Origin: Halococcus hamelinensis 100A6
GTDB taxonomy: Archaea > Halobacteriota > Halobacteria > Halobacteriales > Halococcaceae
Reading direction: 5' to 3'
Assembly: GCF_000336675.1 (NCBI RefSeq)
Contig: NZ_AOMB01000030.1
Coordinates: 16,713 to 62,066, forward strand
DNA length: 45,354 bases
Both the position numbers and the translations under genes were made by a program. The notes under the pieces were generated by a model, which saw only the letters and a list, made by a program, of their open reading frames with translations, did no database searches and was not told the DNA's origin. This document shows, piece by piece, positions 32,992 to 40,883 of the stretch. The stretch's first letter is position 1; each line of letters opens with the position of its first letter.

Positions 32992-33792
32992 CTATGCAGT
33001 CGGTTGCTCCTTCGGAGCGCGGATCTGCTCGTAGAAGGCGACGCTGTACGCGGCCGTGAACGCACCGATGATACCGGTCACTATCGCGAGGCCGACCGAG
33101 AGAACGGCGGCGATAACGAGGAGATCGTTCACGTCGTACAGCGTCGGGAGCGTGCCGATGATCCCGCCAACGGTCCCGAACACCGCCGAGAACACGACGA
33201 TGATGGCCATGTAGCCGAGCGTGCTGAGTTTGTTCCCCCAGACGACGCGGATGCTCTTTTTGAACCCGCCAACGGCACCTTTTCCGTCGAGGACGATCGC
33301 CTGGCCGAAGAACTGGACGAAAAAGGAGAAGGCGAACAACAACACGAACAGCAGCAGTACGATACCCACGAGCGCGAGCAGCGAGCCCGCACCCGCACCA
33401 CCGCTCTGCCCGATCCCCACGGCGAAGAACCCGCCGACTCCGCCGACGACGGCGATAGCGACGAAGTAGACGACCATCGCGACTCCCAGCAGCAGGTATG
33501 CCCCGAATATCGAGACGTAGTTGGCCCGTCCTTCCCGAAGGAACGTCCGGAGACTCGTCTTTCCGTCGAGCGCTTCGGCGACCATTCCGACGATTCCCCC
33601 GAAGTAAAACGGCAGGACGAACACCAACACGAGCGAGAAGAGCCCCGACACGACCAGTCCGATATCCGTGGTGAGAGACGACGAGAGCAACTGCGGGATC
33701 TGGAGGAGCCCGAACAGGAGCGTGACGAGGATGATGACCGGGTTTCGTCTGACGGCGTCCACTGCCTCTCCGATCGCTGCTATCGCACCCAT
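32992..33792 (-). CDS. DUF7847-like polytopic membrane protein
   Basis: 266 residues with about six to eight membrane segments. It opens MGAIAAIGEAVDAVRRNPVIILVTLLFGLLQIP and has an internal amphipathic element (LDGKGAVGGFKKSIRVVWGNKL), the layout of a family whose relatives include the membrane domain of glycerophosphodiester phosphodiesterases and the DUF7847 group. It lacks any catalytic motif. A TATA-like TTTATTG element is about 25-30 bp ahead of its start. Role unknown. Confidence 0.7.
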   Translation of the reverse strand: MGAIAAIGEAVDAVRRNPVIILVTLLFGLLQIPQLLSSSLTTDIGLVVSGLFSLVLVFVLPFYFGGIVGMVAEALDGKTSLRTFLREGRANYVSIFGAYLLLGVAMVVYFVAIAVVGGVGGFFAVGIGQSGGAGAGSLLALVGIVLLLFVLLFAFSFFVQFFGQAIVLDGKGAVGGFKKSIRVVWGNKLSTLGYMAIIVVFSAVFGTVGGIIGTLPTLYDVNDLLVIAAVLSVGLAIVTGIIGAFTAAYSVAFYEQIRAPKEQPTA

Positions 33793-34007
33793 AACTCAAC
33801 GGGAAGTAGTCCCCCAATAAACGTTGTGTTCGCGTATCAGGTGATGTGGTTCCGGGACCAATCGTCCGTCGAAAGCCCCATCGTCCTGTGGGAGGCCACA
33901 CATCGTCGAAGCACGGACTCGCGAAGGGTTGGGAGTAACGTTCGGTTAAACGGTCCTCGCACGCGTCCCGTGCGAACCCTCATGGTTCTGTCTCCCGTAG
34001 TCCTCGG

Positions 34008-34127
34008 ATGTCTAAGATCACGTGTCCGAAGTGTGGCACCGAGTCCGCCTACGAAAAGCCGGCCGGGTCGCGGGACGACGGCGCTCTCACGTGCTGGAAG
34101 TGTGGGCACATCCTCCTCCTTCCGTAG
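34008..34127 (+). CDS. 39-residue zinc-ribbon microprotein
   Basis: Its sequence has CPKC at residues 6-9 and CWKC at 29-32, giving a complete four-Cys zinc ribbon with a 19-residue spacer (KCGTESAYEKPAGSRDD is the first part). It ends HILLLP. GTTAAAC-type AT-rich DNA lies about 60 bp before. Short haloarchaeal ribbon proteins of this kind are often skipped by gene finders because of size. The four Cys and the compact, intact frame make it likely to be real. Confidence 0.65.
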   Translation: MSKITCPKCGTESAYEKPAGSRDDGALTCWKCGHILLLP

Positions 34128-34211
34128 CATATCTCGTCCGGCCATCTCGTCGGCACTCCTCACACTCAGAAATTGCACGCGACCGACGGCCGGAGGAAGC
34201 CATCGTTCGCC

Positions 34212-34352
34212 TCAGAGCGTGAACGGCGGCAACAGAGCATCCCGCACCAAGGCGTGGCCGCATCTATCGCACTCCCACGCTATCCGTTCGCCACCGTCGA
34301 CCTCCGAAATGGTGTACATCTCGTGTCCGAAGAGGGCGCATTTGTATTGCAC
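34212..34352 (-). CDS. 46-residue zinc-binding microprotein with GTG start
   Basis: From the GTG at 34352 the protein begins VQYKCALFGHEMYTISEVD and contains Cys5, His10, Cys28, Cys31 and His34 (CDRCGHA), a plausible zinc site. An in-frame TAG stands just upstream, so the GTG is the only standard start that keeps Cys5. It lies between two other zinc-ribbon genes. It has no ATG that would give a full domain, and so is easily missed. I have no family name. Confidence 0.55.
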   Translation of the reverse strand: MQYKCALFGHEMYTISEVDGGERIAWECDRCGHALVRDALLPPFTL

Positions 34353-34539
34353 TACTATGCTCTACTCACAAGCAACGAAAACAAATGTGTGTCGGCTTTC
34401 CCCCGGTCGGATCTCGGGACCGAGGTCGTGATTCGACGGTGGTCGGAAGCCGAGACGTTTCGGCCGATACCACGCGCTCGTGCCGACCAGACCGAAGCCA
34501 CGATTCGGCGGCGGTCGGGGGATACACAGCCCGAAACGA

Positions 34540-34545
34540 TTATAC
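34540..34545 (+). promoter_or_regulatory. TATA box of the microprotein at 34569
   Basis: TTATAC lies 24-29 nt before the ATG at 34569, the spacing of a leaderless transcript. Confidence 0.5.
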
Positions 34546-34568
34546 TCGACGAGCCGAGCAACGCAGAC

Positions 34569-34679
34569 ATGGCGATGAGTTCGAACGAATCGCCGGTCGA
34601 GACGTGTGCTGAGTGTGGGGAAAGCGTGCTGGCAGCGTATCTCGACGACGACATTTGTCCAGCGTGCCGCAACGAGTGA
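34569..34679 (+). CDS. 36-residue double-CxxC microprotein
   Basis: It carries CAEC at residues 13-16 and CPAC at 30-33, a four-Cys zinc ribbon with 13 residues between, in an acidic context (LDDD). The ATG at 34569 fits the TATA box at 34540 for a leaderless transcript; a second ATG two codons later is possible. It is one of the smallest convincing genes in the window and belongs to the same type as the proteins at 24384 and 34008. Confidence 0.65.
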   Translation: MAMSSNESPVETCAECGESVLAAYLDDDICPACRNE

Positions 34680-34815
34680 GGACACGGTTTCGCAGCGCCA
34701 GTAGTTGTTCCACGTCTCGGATTCGTCTACTCTGTGACGGAATTCTCGTTGCGGAACACCGCGTTTTCGCTGTGAATCGGGAAAGAGTGGGCGGTGCTTG
34801 TCTAAATCGTCTCAG

Positions 34816-35514
34816 CTACATCGCATCCGGCGAAATCTGGATGTTGTAACTCGCGACCGCCGAAGGATCACTGGGAGCCATGATGCAGTCGAAAGTGAGC
34901 GACTCGCCGCTGGAGACACCCTCGGAGCTATCGCTCCCTTCGCCGATGCGGGTACCCTCTGAATCGTAGATCTGGGCGTTGATGAAGAGGAAATCAAAGT
35001 CCTGCTCCGCAGTGAGTTGCCCACGCACGCCGGTCGAGATCCCGCTATCCTCGTTGTACCATTCGCTCTCGTCGAGCGTTACGCCGTCCACAATATCTTG
35101 CTCGTCGAGCTCGATATCTCCGGAGGAACCGTCACTGTCGCCGCTAGAACCCTCGCTTTCGCTCGTTGCAGTCGAGTCGGAATCTTGCCCACTATCCGAA
35201 TCTTCGCTTTCGCTGGTCGCGGTGGAGTCGTCCTCGGAGTCCTCCTCATTCGAGGTCGACTCGCTGTCCTCGCCCTCACTGGTCGACATGGATGTCGACT
35301 CGCCGTCCTCACCGGAGGTGGACATCTCGGTCTCCTCGCTTCCACCCGAAGCCTCCGTGCTCTCACTGCCGCCGCTGGCTTCGGTGCTTTCGCTCCCGCC
35401 ATTGGAACCATTCCCACCGCTGCTACTGTTGTTGCCGCCCGTCTCACCGCTACATCCTGCGAGTCCAGCTCCTACTGCAATTCCAACCGCTGATATGTAC
35501 TTACGTCGGTGCAT
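34816..35514 (-). CDS. Lipoprotein with Ser/Glu/Gly-rich linker and FxLYD-like domain
   Basis: 232 residues. An N-terminal MHRRKYISAVG with RR motif and lipobox VGAGLAGC suggests Tat-type export and lipid anchoring. Residues about 25-130 are a low-complexity linker of Ser, Glu, Asp, Thr and Gly with repeated SESTEAS- and TSESED-type units. The last 95 residues form a compact domain (DGVTLDESEWYNEDSGISTGVRG to DPSAVASYNIQIS) resembling FxLYD domains. It would be held at the cell surface on a long acidic tether, as often seen in haloarchaea. No neighbour suggests a partner. Confidence 0.75.
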   Translation of the reverse strand: MHRRKYISAVGIAVGAGLAGCSGETGGNNSSSGGNGSNGGSESTEASGGSESTEASGGSEETEMSTSGEDGESTSMSTSEGEDSESTSNEEDSEDDSTATSESEDSDSGQDSDSTATSESEGSSGDSDGSSGDIELDEQDIVDGVTLDESEWYNEDSGISTGVRGQLTAEQDFDFLFINAQIYDSEGTRIGEGSDSSEGVSSGESLTFDCIMAPSDPSAVASYNIQISPDAM

Positions 35515-35565
35515 CAGGAATAAATATAGATTTAGTCGGGATAGTTCTTTGTTTTCCGACAACGT

Positions 35566-35594
35566 GAAACTCCGAGAAACTGACGAGGAGTTTC
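35566..35594. repeat. 8-bp inverted repeat between tRNA-Thr and the lipoprotein
   Basis: GAAACTCC (35566-35573) and GGAGTTTC (35587-35594) are perfect inverted copies with a 13-base loop. The site lies about 50 bp beyond the 3' end of the tRNA and upstream of the lipoprotein, so it may take part in termination or tRNA processing. Confidence 0.35.
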
Positions 35595-35646
35595 TACGCC
35601 CGAGCGATCCGGCGCTGCGCGTAGTGGCTCTGATATGTCGTGAGGA

Positions 35647-35720
35647 AGCCAGGGGTGGGATTTGAACCCACGAATTCTCGATTACAAATCGAGTGCTTGC
35701 ACCGCCCAAGCTCCCCTGGC
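35647..35720 (-). tRNA. tRNA-Thr (UGU)
   Basis: On the minus strand the 74-nt sequence folds into a full cloverleaf. The acceptor stem is GCCAGGG with CCCTGGC, the D-arm is GCTT to AAGC, the anticodon stem is CTCGA with TCGAG around the loop TTTGTAA, and the T-arm is GTGGG-TTCAAAT-CCCAC. The anticodon is UGU, which reads ACA (threonine). No intron is visible and CCA is not encoded. It lies 11 bp from the end of the GNAT gene. Confidence 0.93.
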
Positions 35721-35731
35721 GCGGCCGGGAG

Positions 35732-36217
35732 TTACCACCCTGTGGATTTGTGGCTATCGCTTTCGAGGCGTTTCTCGAGGTCGAGCCGCTGTGGCGTGTA
35801 GCCGTGCCGTTCGTAGAATCGCCGTGCGCCGTCGTTGTCGGCGAGCACCGAGAGCGAGACGACGTCGAATCCCTCGGCTCGAAGGGCGTTCTCGGCCGCG
35901 TCGAGGAGCGCACCGCCGATCCCCTCGTCGCGGCGCTCGGGCCGGACCACGAGGTTTCGCACGATACCCCGCGAGACGTCCTGGGCGTACTGTTCGGACT
36001 CCGGCCCGAACATCACGAAGCCAGCGAGGTCGCCCGCCTCGTCGCGCGCGACCAACAGCCCGTCGGTGATGATGTCCCGAACGACCGCCTCGCGGATGGT
36101 CCGCCTGTTCTCCTCGGCGTGGAGATGCGAGCCGTGGGCGCGCTGTCCCCGCGCCAGTTCGACCCACATATCGGCGATGGCGTCGGCGGCTTCCGTGCTC
36201 GGGGACTCGATGTTCAC
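35732..36217 (-). CDS. GNAT family N-acetyltransferase
   Basis: 161 residues. The acetyl-CoA-binding motif RRDEGIGGALLDAAE follows the strand IVRNLVVRPE, and the later block LSVLADNDGARRFYERHGY is the conserved end of the GNAT fold. It probably acetylates an amine, but the target is unknown. Its start overlaps the stop of the pgk gene as ATGA, so it is co-transcribed and coupled with phosphoglycerate kinase. Confidence 0.9.
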   Translation of the reverse strand: MNIESPSTEAADAIADMWVELARGQRAHGSHLHAEENRRTIREAVVRDIITDGLLVARDEAGDLAGFVMFGPESEQYAQDVSRGIVRNLVVRPERRDEGIGGALLDAAENALRAEGFDVVSLSVLADNDGARRFYERHGYTPQRLDLEKRLESDSHKSTGW

Positions 36218-37410
36218 GCCCGCAGCGCCTCGACCGCCGGGAGCGAATCACCCGCGAGCAGCGTCAGCGACGCGCCGCCGCCCGTGCTCACGTGCGAGAA
36301 GCCCTCGATCCCCAGCTGCCGGATCGCCGCCGCGGTGTCGCCGCCGCCGACGATGCTGTACTCGGCCCCGGCGGCCGCGGTGTAGAGGTCGCGGGTGCCG
36401 TGGGCGAACGTCTCCTCCTCGAAGACGCCCGCCGGCCCGTTGAGGATCACCGTTCCCGCCGACTCGATCACCTCGGCGTAGGCCGACACGGTTCGACCCC
36501 CGACGTCCATCGCCGGCGAGTCGGCCGCCGGCGGGAACTCGTCCACGGCGACCTCGTGGCGCTCGCCGTCACGCTCGACCGCGACGTCCCGCGGCACCTC
36601 GATCTCGTCGTAGGTGTCGAGGAGGTCGCCCGCACGGTCGATCTCGTCCCAGTAACCGTGGTCGTAGACGAACTCCGAGGTCGCGGGGCCGAGCTCCGCG
36701 CCGCCCGCGAGCAGACAGACGTTGCCCACGACGCCCGCGGTGAGGACCGTATCGGCCAGCCCGCGTTCGAGCACGCTTCGAGCGACGCCGACCGAGTCGC
36801 CGACCTTCGCGCCGCCGAGGAGGTAGACCCGCGGCGTCGGGGTCTCCTCGATCGCCCCCAGTACGTCGAGTTCGCGCTCCATCACCCGGCCGGCGTAGCC
36901 AGGGAGCCGTTCGGGAAAGCCAACCAGGGAGGGCTGGGAGCGGTGGGCGGCCGCGAACGCGTCGTTGACGTAGACGTCGAGCACGGGGGCCAACCCCTCG
37001 ACGAGATGGGTGTTCGCGGCGTCGGCCGCCTCGAACTCCATGTACTCCTCGGCGTAGAAGCGAGTGTTCTCGAGCACCACGAGGTCCCCCGGGTCGAGCC
37101 CCGCGACCGCCTCGCGCGCCGCCGCCGAGAACGTGGCGTCGCAGTAGCCGACGGGGGCATCGAGTAGCTCGTCGAGGCGGTCGGCGTGGGCGGCGAGGGT
37201 GGAGAAGTCGTCGTCGCCGGGCCGGCCCTGGTGGGCGAGCACCGCGACTCGCGCGCCCCGTTCGGCGAGCTCCGAGAGGGTCTCGACGTGGGCGCGCAGT
37301 CGGGCGTCGTCGGCCAGCCCGTCGTTCCCGTTAGCGAGCGGGCTGTTGATGTCGATGCGGACCCCGACGGCGACGCCCTCCAGGTCGAGGTCGTCGAGGG
37401 TTTGGAGCAT
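36214..37410 (-). CDS. pgk: Phosphoglycerate kinase
   Basis: 398 residues, close to the family length. Recognisable are the N-terminal RIDINSPLANG (usually RVDFNVP in other PGKs), VAVLAHQGRPG, VLENTRFYAEE, the hinge region YVNDAFAAAHRSQPSLVG, LLGGAKVGDS, and the nucleotide-binding end GGGDTAAAI. It transfers phosphate between 1,3-bisphosphoglycerate and ADP in glycolysis and gluconeogenesis. The start is the ATG giving MLQTLDDLDLEG. It sits divergent from the liv operon and is coupled to the GNAT gene. Confidence 0.95.
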   Translation of the reverse strand: MLQTLDDLDLEGVAVGVRIDINSPLANGNDGLADDARLRAHVETLSELAERGARVAVLAHQGRPGDDDFSTLAAHADRLDELLDAPVGYCDATFSAAAREAVAGLDPGDLVVLENTRFYAEEYMEFEAADAANTHLVEGLAPVLDVYVNDAFAAAHRSQPSLVGFPERLPGYAGRVMERELDVLGAIEETPTPRVYLLGGAKVGDSVGVARSVLERGLADTVLTAGVVGNVCLLAGGAELGPATSEFVYDHGYWDEIDRAGDLLDTYDEIEVPRDVAVERDGERHEVAVDEFPPAADSPAMDVGGRTVSAYAEVIESAGTVILNGPAGVFEEETFAHGTRDLYTAAAGAEYSIVGGGDTAAAIRQLGIEGFSHVSTGGGASLTLLAGDSLPAVEALRA

Positions 37411-37511
37411 TGCTATCCCTATTTCGGGCACCCGGCAAATCCCTTTCCCTCCGGGCGGACCTCCCTGGCCTCGGTTCGAGGCTGCGCGTCGTTTGGGGCG
37501 GTGAGCAAAGC

Positions 37512-37517
37512 TTATTA
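37512..37517 (+). promoter_or_regulatory. TATA box of the liv operon
   Basis: TTATTA lies 21-26 nt before the ATG at 37538, consistent with a leaderless transcript for livH. Confidence 0.5.
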
Positions 37518-37537
37518 GCACATCCCTACCGCGATTC

Positions 37538-38656
37538 ATGTGGAACACTATCATGGCTATCGCTGAGACCTACTCTCGCGGCCGAAACTACCTCGCCGAG
37601 CAGCCGCTCGGTTTGCTCGTCGCGGTCGTCTGCGTGATCTTATTGCTCGACCTCGTTCGCAAGCTGCTCGACGGCTCGCTCTCGGCGCTCAGCCTCGGTA
37701 TCTTCGTGAAGGAGGGGCTGATCCTCGGGCTCGAACTCGGCCTCGCCGGCGTGGGGCTCTCGATGACCTACTCGATCCTCGGATTCGCGAACTTCGCACA
37801 CGGCGATTACATCTCGACGGGCGCGTTCGCTGGCTGGGCGACGACCTACGTCGTCGCGGGCTTCGGCGCGCTCCCGCTCGGCGACCTCGTCCTCGTCGGT
37901 GTGAGCGGCGACGCCACGGCGGGCGACGTCGGCGTCAGCGTGGTCTCGACTCCGCTCGCCGTCGTCGCGGGTCTCGTCGTCGCGGTGGGCGTCGCGATCG
38001 TTCTCTCGCTGGTCCTCGACCGCGTGGCCTACAAGCCCATGCGCAACCAGGAGGGGATCGCGCTCCTCATCGCGAGCATCGGGGTCGCGCTCGCGCTCCG
38101 CTACCTCCTCGCGTTCGTCTTCGGCACCAGCGCACCGGGCGTCACCGGCGGGGAGGTTCCGGGGGTCACCGTTCCCGGCATCGGGATCCAGATAAACGCC
38201 CACGAGGCCACGCTCGCGGTCTGCACCGTCGTTCTACTCGCCGGCGTTCACGTCCTGCTCCAGTACACCAAGCTCGGCACCGCGATGCGTGCGATGGCCG
38301 ACAACCGTGACCTCGCGCGCGTCACGGGCATCCCGACCGAGCGCGTCGTCCGCATGACCTGGATCATCGGCGGGGGGCTCACCGGCGCGGCGGGCTACCT
38401 CGTCACGCTCGAAACCGGAACCATCAGCTTCGACTTCGGCTGGACGCTGCTCCTCCTGATCTTCGCGGCAGTGATCCTCGGCGGGATCGGGTCGGTCTAC
38501 GGCGCGATGTTCGGCGGCCTCGTGATCGGGTTGGCCAGCCAGGTCTCGCTCGTCTGGATCCCCTCCGACTTCACGACCGCCGTGGCGTTCGCCGTGATGA
38601 TCGTCGTTCTCGTCGTGAAGCCCTCGGGGCTGTTCAGCGGGGTGACGACCACATGA
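37538..38656 (+). CDS. livH: Branched-chain amino acid ABC transporter permease LivH
   Basis: 372 residues and about nine membrane segments. The blocks GLGLSMTYSILGFANFAHGD-like (here LAGVGLSMTYSILGFANFAH) and RAMADNRDLARVTGIPTERVVRMTWIIGG are characteristic of the LivH permease, and VILGGIGSVYGAMFGG is the conserved end. It forms the membrane channel with LivM. A 60-residue N-terminal extension precedes the first family motif. An alternative start five codons later is possible. It overlaps livM by ATGA. Confidence 0.93.
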   Translation: MWNTIMAIAETYSRGRNYLAEQPLGLLVAVVCVILLLDLVRKLLDGSLSALSLGIFVKEGLILGLELGLAGVGLSMTYSILGFANFAHGDYISTGAFAGWATTYVVAGFGALPLGDLVLVGVSGDATAGDVGVSVVSTPLAVVAGLVVAVGVAIVLSLVLDRVAYKPMRNQEGIALLIASIGVALALRYLLAFVFGTSAPGVTGGEVPGVTVPGIGIQINAHEATLAVCTVVLLAGVHVLLQYTKLGTAMRAMADNRDLARVTGIPTERVVRMTWIIGGGLTGAAGYLVTLETGTISFDFGWTLLLLIFAAVILGGIGSVYGAMFGGLVIGLASQVSLVWIPSDFTTAVAFAVMIVVLVVKPSGLFSGVTTT

Positions 38657-39990
38657 GCGCCGTCGAGGGACTGCGCCGGCGGCTCTCCGGGACGGACACG
38701 ACCCTCGTGCTCGGGGTCGTGTTCGGCCTCTACGCGCTCTACATCGTCTTCGGCTGGATGCTCGGGCTCAGCGTCGGCGGGATCGTGAGCACCCTCCAGC
38801 AGGTCACGTTCCTCGCGGCGGTCTACGCGCTCGTGGCGCTCGCGTTGAACCTCCAGTGGGGGTACGCCGGCCTGTTCAACATCGGCGTCGCCGGCTTCAT
38901 GGCGGTCGGGGCCTACACCATGGCGATGCTGACCGCGCCCGTGAACCCCGAGGTCGGTGGGATCCCGGGGCTCGGCCTGCCGCTCTGGGTCGGCATCGTC
39001 GGCGGGATGCTCGCGGCGGCGCTGGTCGGTGCGGTGGCGGCGCTCCCGGCACTCCGGCTTCGGGCCGACTACCTCGCCATCGTCACGCTCGCGCTCTCGG
39101 AGATCATCCGACTGATCTACAACTCCACCCCCGTTCAGACCTTCTCGCTCGGCGGGGTCGAGCTCGGTACCGGCGGCGCACGCGGGATCCAGGCTCCAAC
39201 CAACCCGGTCGGTGCGCTCTACTACACCGACCCCGCGAGCCCGGGGGCTGGAACCACGGCCCTCGGCGACGCGGTCTTCGGGTTCTTCTCCGGGCTCGGG
39301 ATCGGCGACACCACGGTCGTGGATTCGACATACACCCTGGTGCTCGTGCTGTTCGTCGTCGCCTTCTACCTCCTGCTCTCGCGGGTCGGCAACTCGCCGT
39401 TCGGTCGGGTGCTGAAGGCCATTCGGGAGGACGAACTCGTGGCGAACGCGCTGGGGAAGAACACCCGTCGGTTCAAGGTCAAGACCTTCATGCTCGGCTG
39501 CGCGCTGATGGGGCTCGCGGGGATCCTCTGGCAGGGCAGCCAGGGCCGGATCACGCCCGCGCAGTTCCTGCCGATCGTCACCTTCTACGTCTTCACCGCG
39601 GTGATCATCGGCGGCTCGGGATCGAACACCGGGAGCGTCATCGGCGGCGCGCTGTTCGCGGGCCTCCTGTTCCTCGGTCCGACCTACGTCGGCCGGATCG
39701 TCGGCAACTTCTTCGACCTCGGAAGCGGGCCGAACACGTTCACGGCCGCCGTCGGCGCGCTTGGGACACTGGATCCGGAGCCGGTAGTGGCGTACGCGCT
39801 CAGCGACATCGCCAGCCTCCGGTTCGTCCTTCTCGGGGTCGTGTTGGTCTACCTGATGCAGAACCGTCCCGACGGGCTGCTCGGCCATCGGACGGAACCC
39901 GCGGCGGCGGTCTCGCTCGCACGACCCAGCTCTGACGAGTCCACGGCCGCCCGCGCCGACGGCGGACCACGAACGGAGGAAGGCCGATGA
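38653..39990 (+). CDS. livM: Branched-chain amino acid ABC transporter permease LivM
   Basis: 445 residues with about ten membrane segments. ALNLQWGYAGLFNIGVAGFMAVGAY, RLRADYLAIVTLALSEIIRL and RVGNSPFGRVLKAIREDELVANALGKN are LivM signatures. A 60-residue loop near 170-235, with runs of Gly, Ala and Thr, is longer than in bacterial relatives. The Asp/Glu-rich C-terminal tail is typical of haloarchaea. It overlaps livH and livG by ATGA. Confidence 0.93.
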   Translation: MSAVEGLRRRLSGTDTTLVLGVVFGLYALYIVFGWMLGLSVGGIVSTLQQVTFLAAVYALVALALNLQWGYAGLFNIGVAGFMAVGAYTMAMLTAPVNPEVGGIPGLGLPLWVGIVGGMLAAALVGAVAALPALRLRADYLAIVTLALSEIIRLIYNSTPVQTFSLGGVELGTGGARGIQAPTNPVGALYYTDPASPGAGTTALGDAVFGFFSGLGIGDTTVVDSTYTLVLVLFVVAFYLLLSRVGNSPFGRVLKAIREDELVANALGKNTRRFKVKTFMLGCALMGLAGILWQGSQGRITPAQFLPIVTFYVFTAVIIGGSGSNTGSVIGGALFAGLLFLGPTYVGRIVGNFFDLGSGPNTFTAAVGALGTLDPEPVVAYALSDIASLRFVLLGVVLVYLMQNRPDGLLGHRTEPAAAVSLARPSSDESTAARADGGPRTEEGR

Positions 39991-40883
39991 GCGAAACCGG
40001 TGATGCCGACCAGACGAACGTCATCGAAGGGACGGAGGGTGGCCCGGAGAACCTCTCCGAGATCGACCCCGACACCGAATCCGACGTCGAACGCGCCGCC
40101 CGTCGAACGCCGCCGGGCAAACCCCTCCGGGTCCGCGACCTCAGAAAGGAGTTCGGCGGGCTGACCGCGGTCGACGGCGTGAGCTTCGACATCGAGGAAG
40201 GGTCGCTGACGGGGCTCATCGGGCCGAACGGCGCGGGGAAGTCGACGACCTTCGACTGCATCACGGGTGTCCATCGTCCCACCGGTGGCTCGGTCCACCT
40301 TCGCGACGAGGAGATCACGGGTCTCAGACCACATCGGATCGCGAACCGTGGGCTGGTTCGAACGTTCCAGATCACCCGCGAACTCACCGAGATGACGGTG
40401 CTCGAGAACATGCTGCTCGCGCCGCGGGGACAGCGGGGCGAATCGCTCTGGCGGTCGGTGCTGCCGGGCGCGCGGGGCGGCGTCCGCACCCAGGAACGCG
40501 AACTCCGGGATCGGGCTTGGGAGACGCTCGAACGCTTCGAGATCGACCACCTCGCCGAGGAGTACGCGGGCAACCTCTCGGGTGGCCAGCGCAAACTCCT
40601 CGAGATGGCGCGGGCGCTCCTCACCGACCCCGACGTCGTCCTGCTCGACGAACCGCTCGCGGGGGTGAACCCCACGCTCGAACGGAAACTCCTCGCGCAG
40701 GTCCACGAGCTTCGCGAGGAGGGCTACACCTTCCTCCTCGTCGAACACGACATGGACGTGATCATGGAACACTGCGAGCGCGTCATCGTGATGCACCAGG
40801 GTCGCGTGCTCGCCGACGACGACCCCGAAACCGTTCGGGCGGACGAACGCGTGATCGACGCCTACCTGGGGGCGAACGTATGA
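39987..40883 (+). CDS. livG: Branched-chain amino acid ABC transporter ATPase LivG
   Basis: 298 residues. Walker A is GPNGAGKST at about 79-87, the Q-loop is RTFQITREL, the signature is LSGGQRKLL, Walker B is VVLLDEPLAGVNP, and the switch His is in LVEHDMDVI. The HDMDVIMEHCERVIVMHQGR block is typical of LivG. An acidic N-terminal extension of about 45 residues precedes the fold. It ends in a 4-bp ATGA overlap with livF, which fits a single polycistronic mRNA. Confidence 0.94.
   Translation: MSETGDADQTNVIEGTEGGPENLSEIDPDTESDVERAARRTPPGKPLRVRDLRKEFGGLTAVDGVSFDIEEGSLTGLIGPNGAGKSTTFDCITGVHRPTGGSVHLRDEEITGLRPHRIANRGLVRTFQITRELTEMTVLENMLLAPRGQRGESLWRSVLPGARGGVRTQERELRDRAWETLERFEIDHLAEEYAGNLSGGQRKLLEMARALLTDPDVVLLDEPLAGVNPTLERKLLAQVHELREEGYTFLLVEHDMDVIMEHCERVIVMHQGRVLADDDPETVRADERVIDAYLGANV

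Noticed and set aside
34816-35514. Ser-rich repeats considered as a CRISPR array or tandem DNA repeat
   Set aside because: Units are short, degenerate and in frame with a coding gene, without equal spacers.
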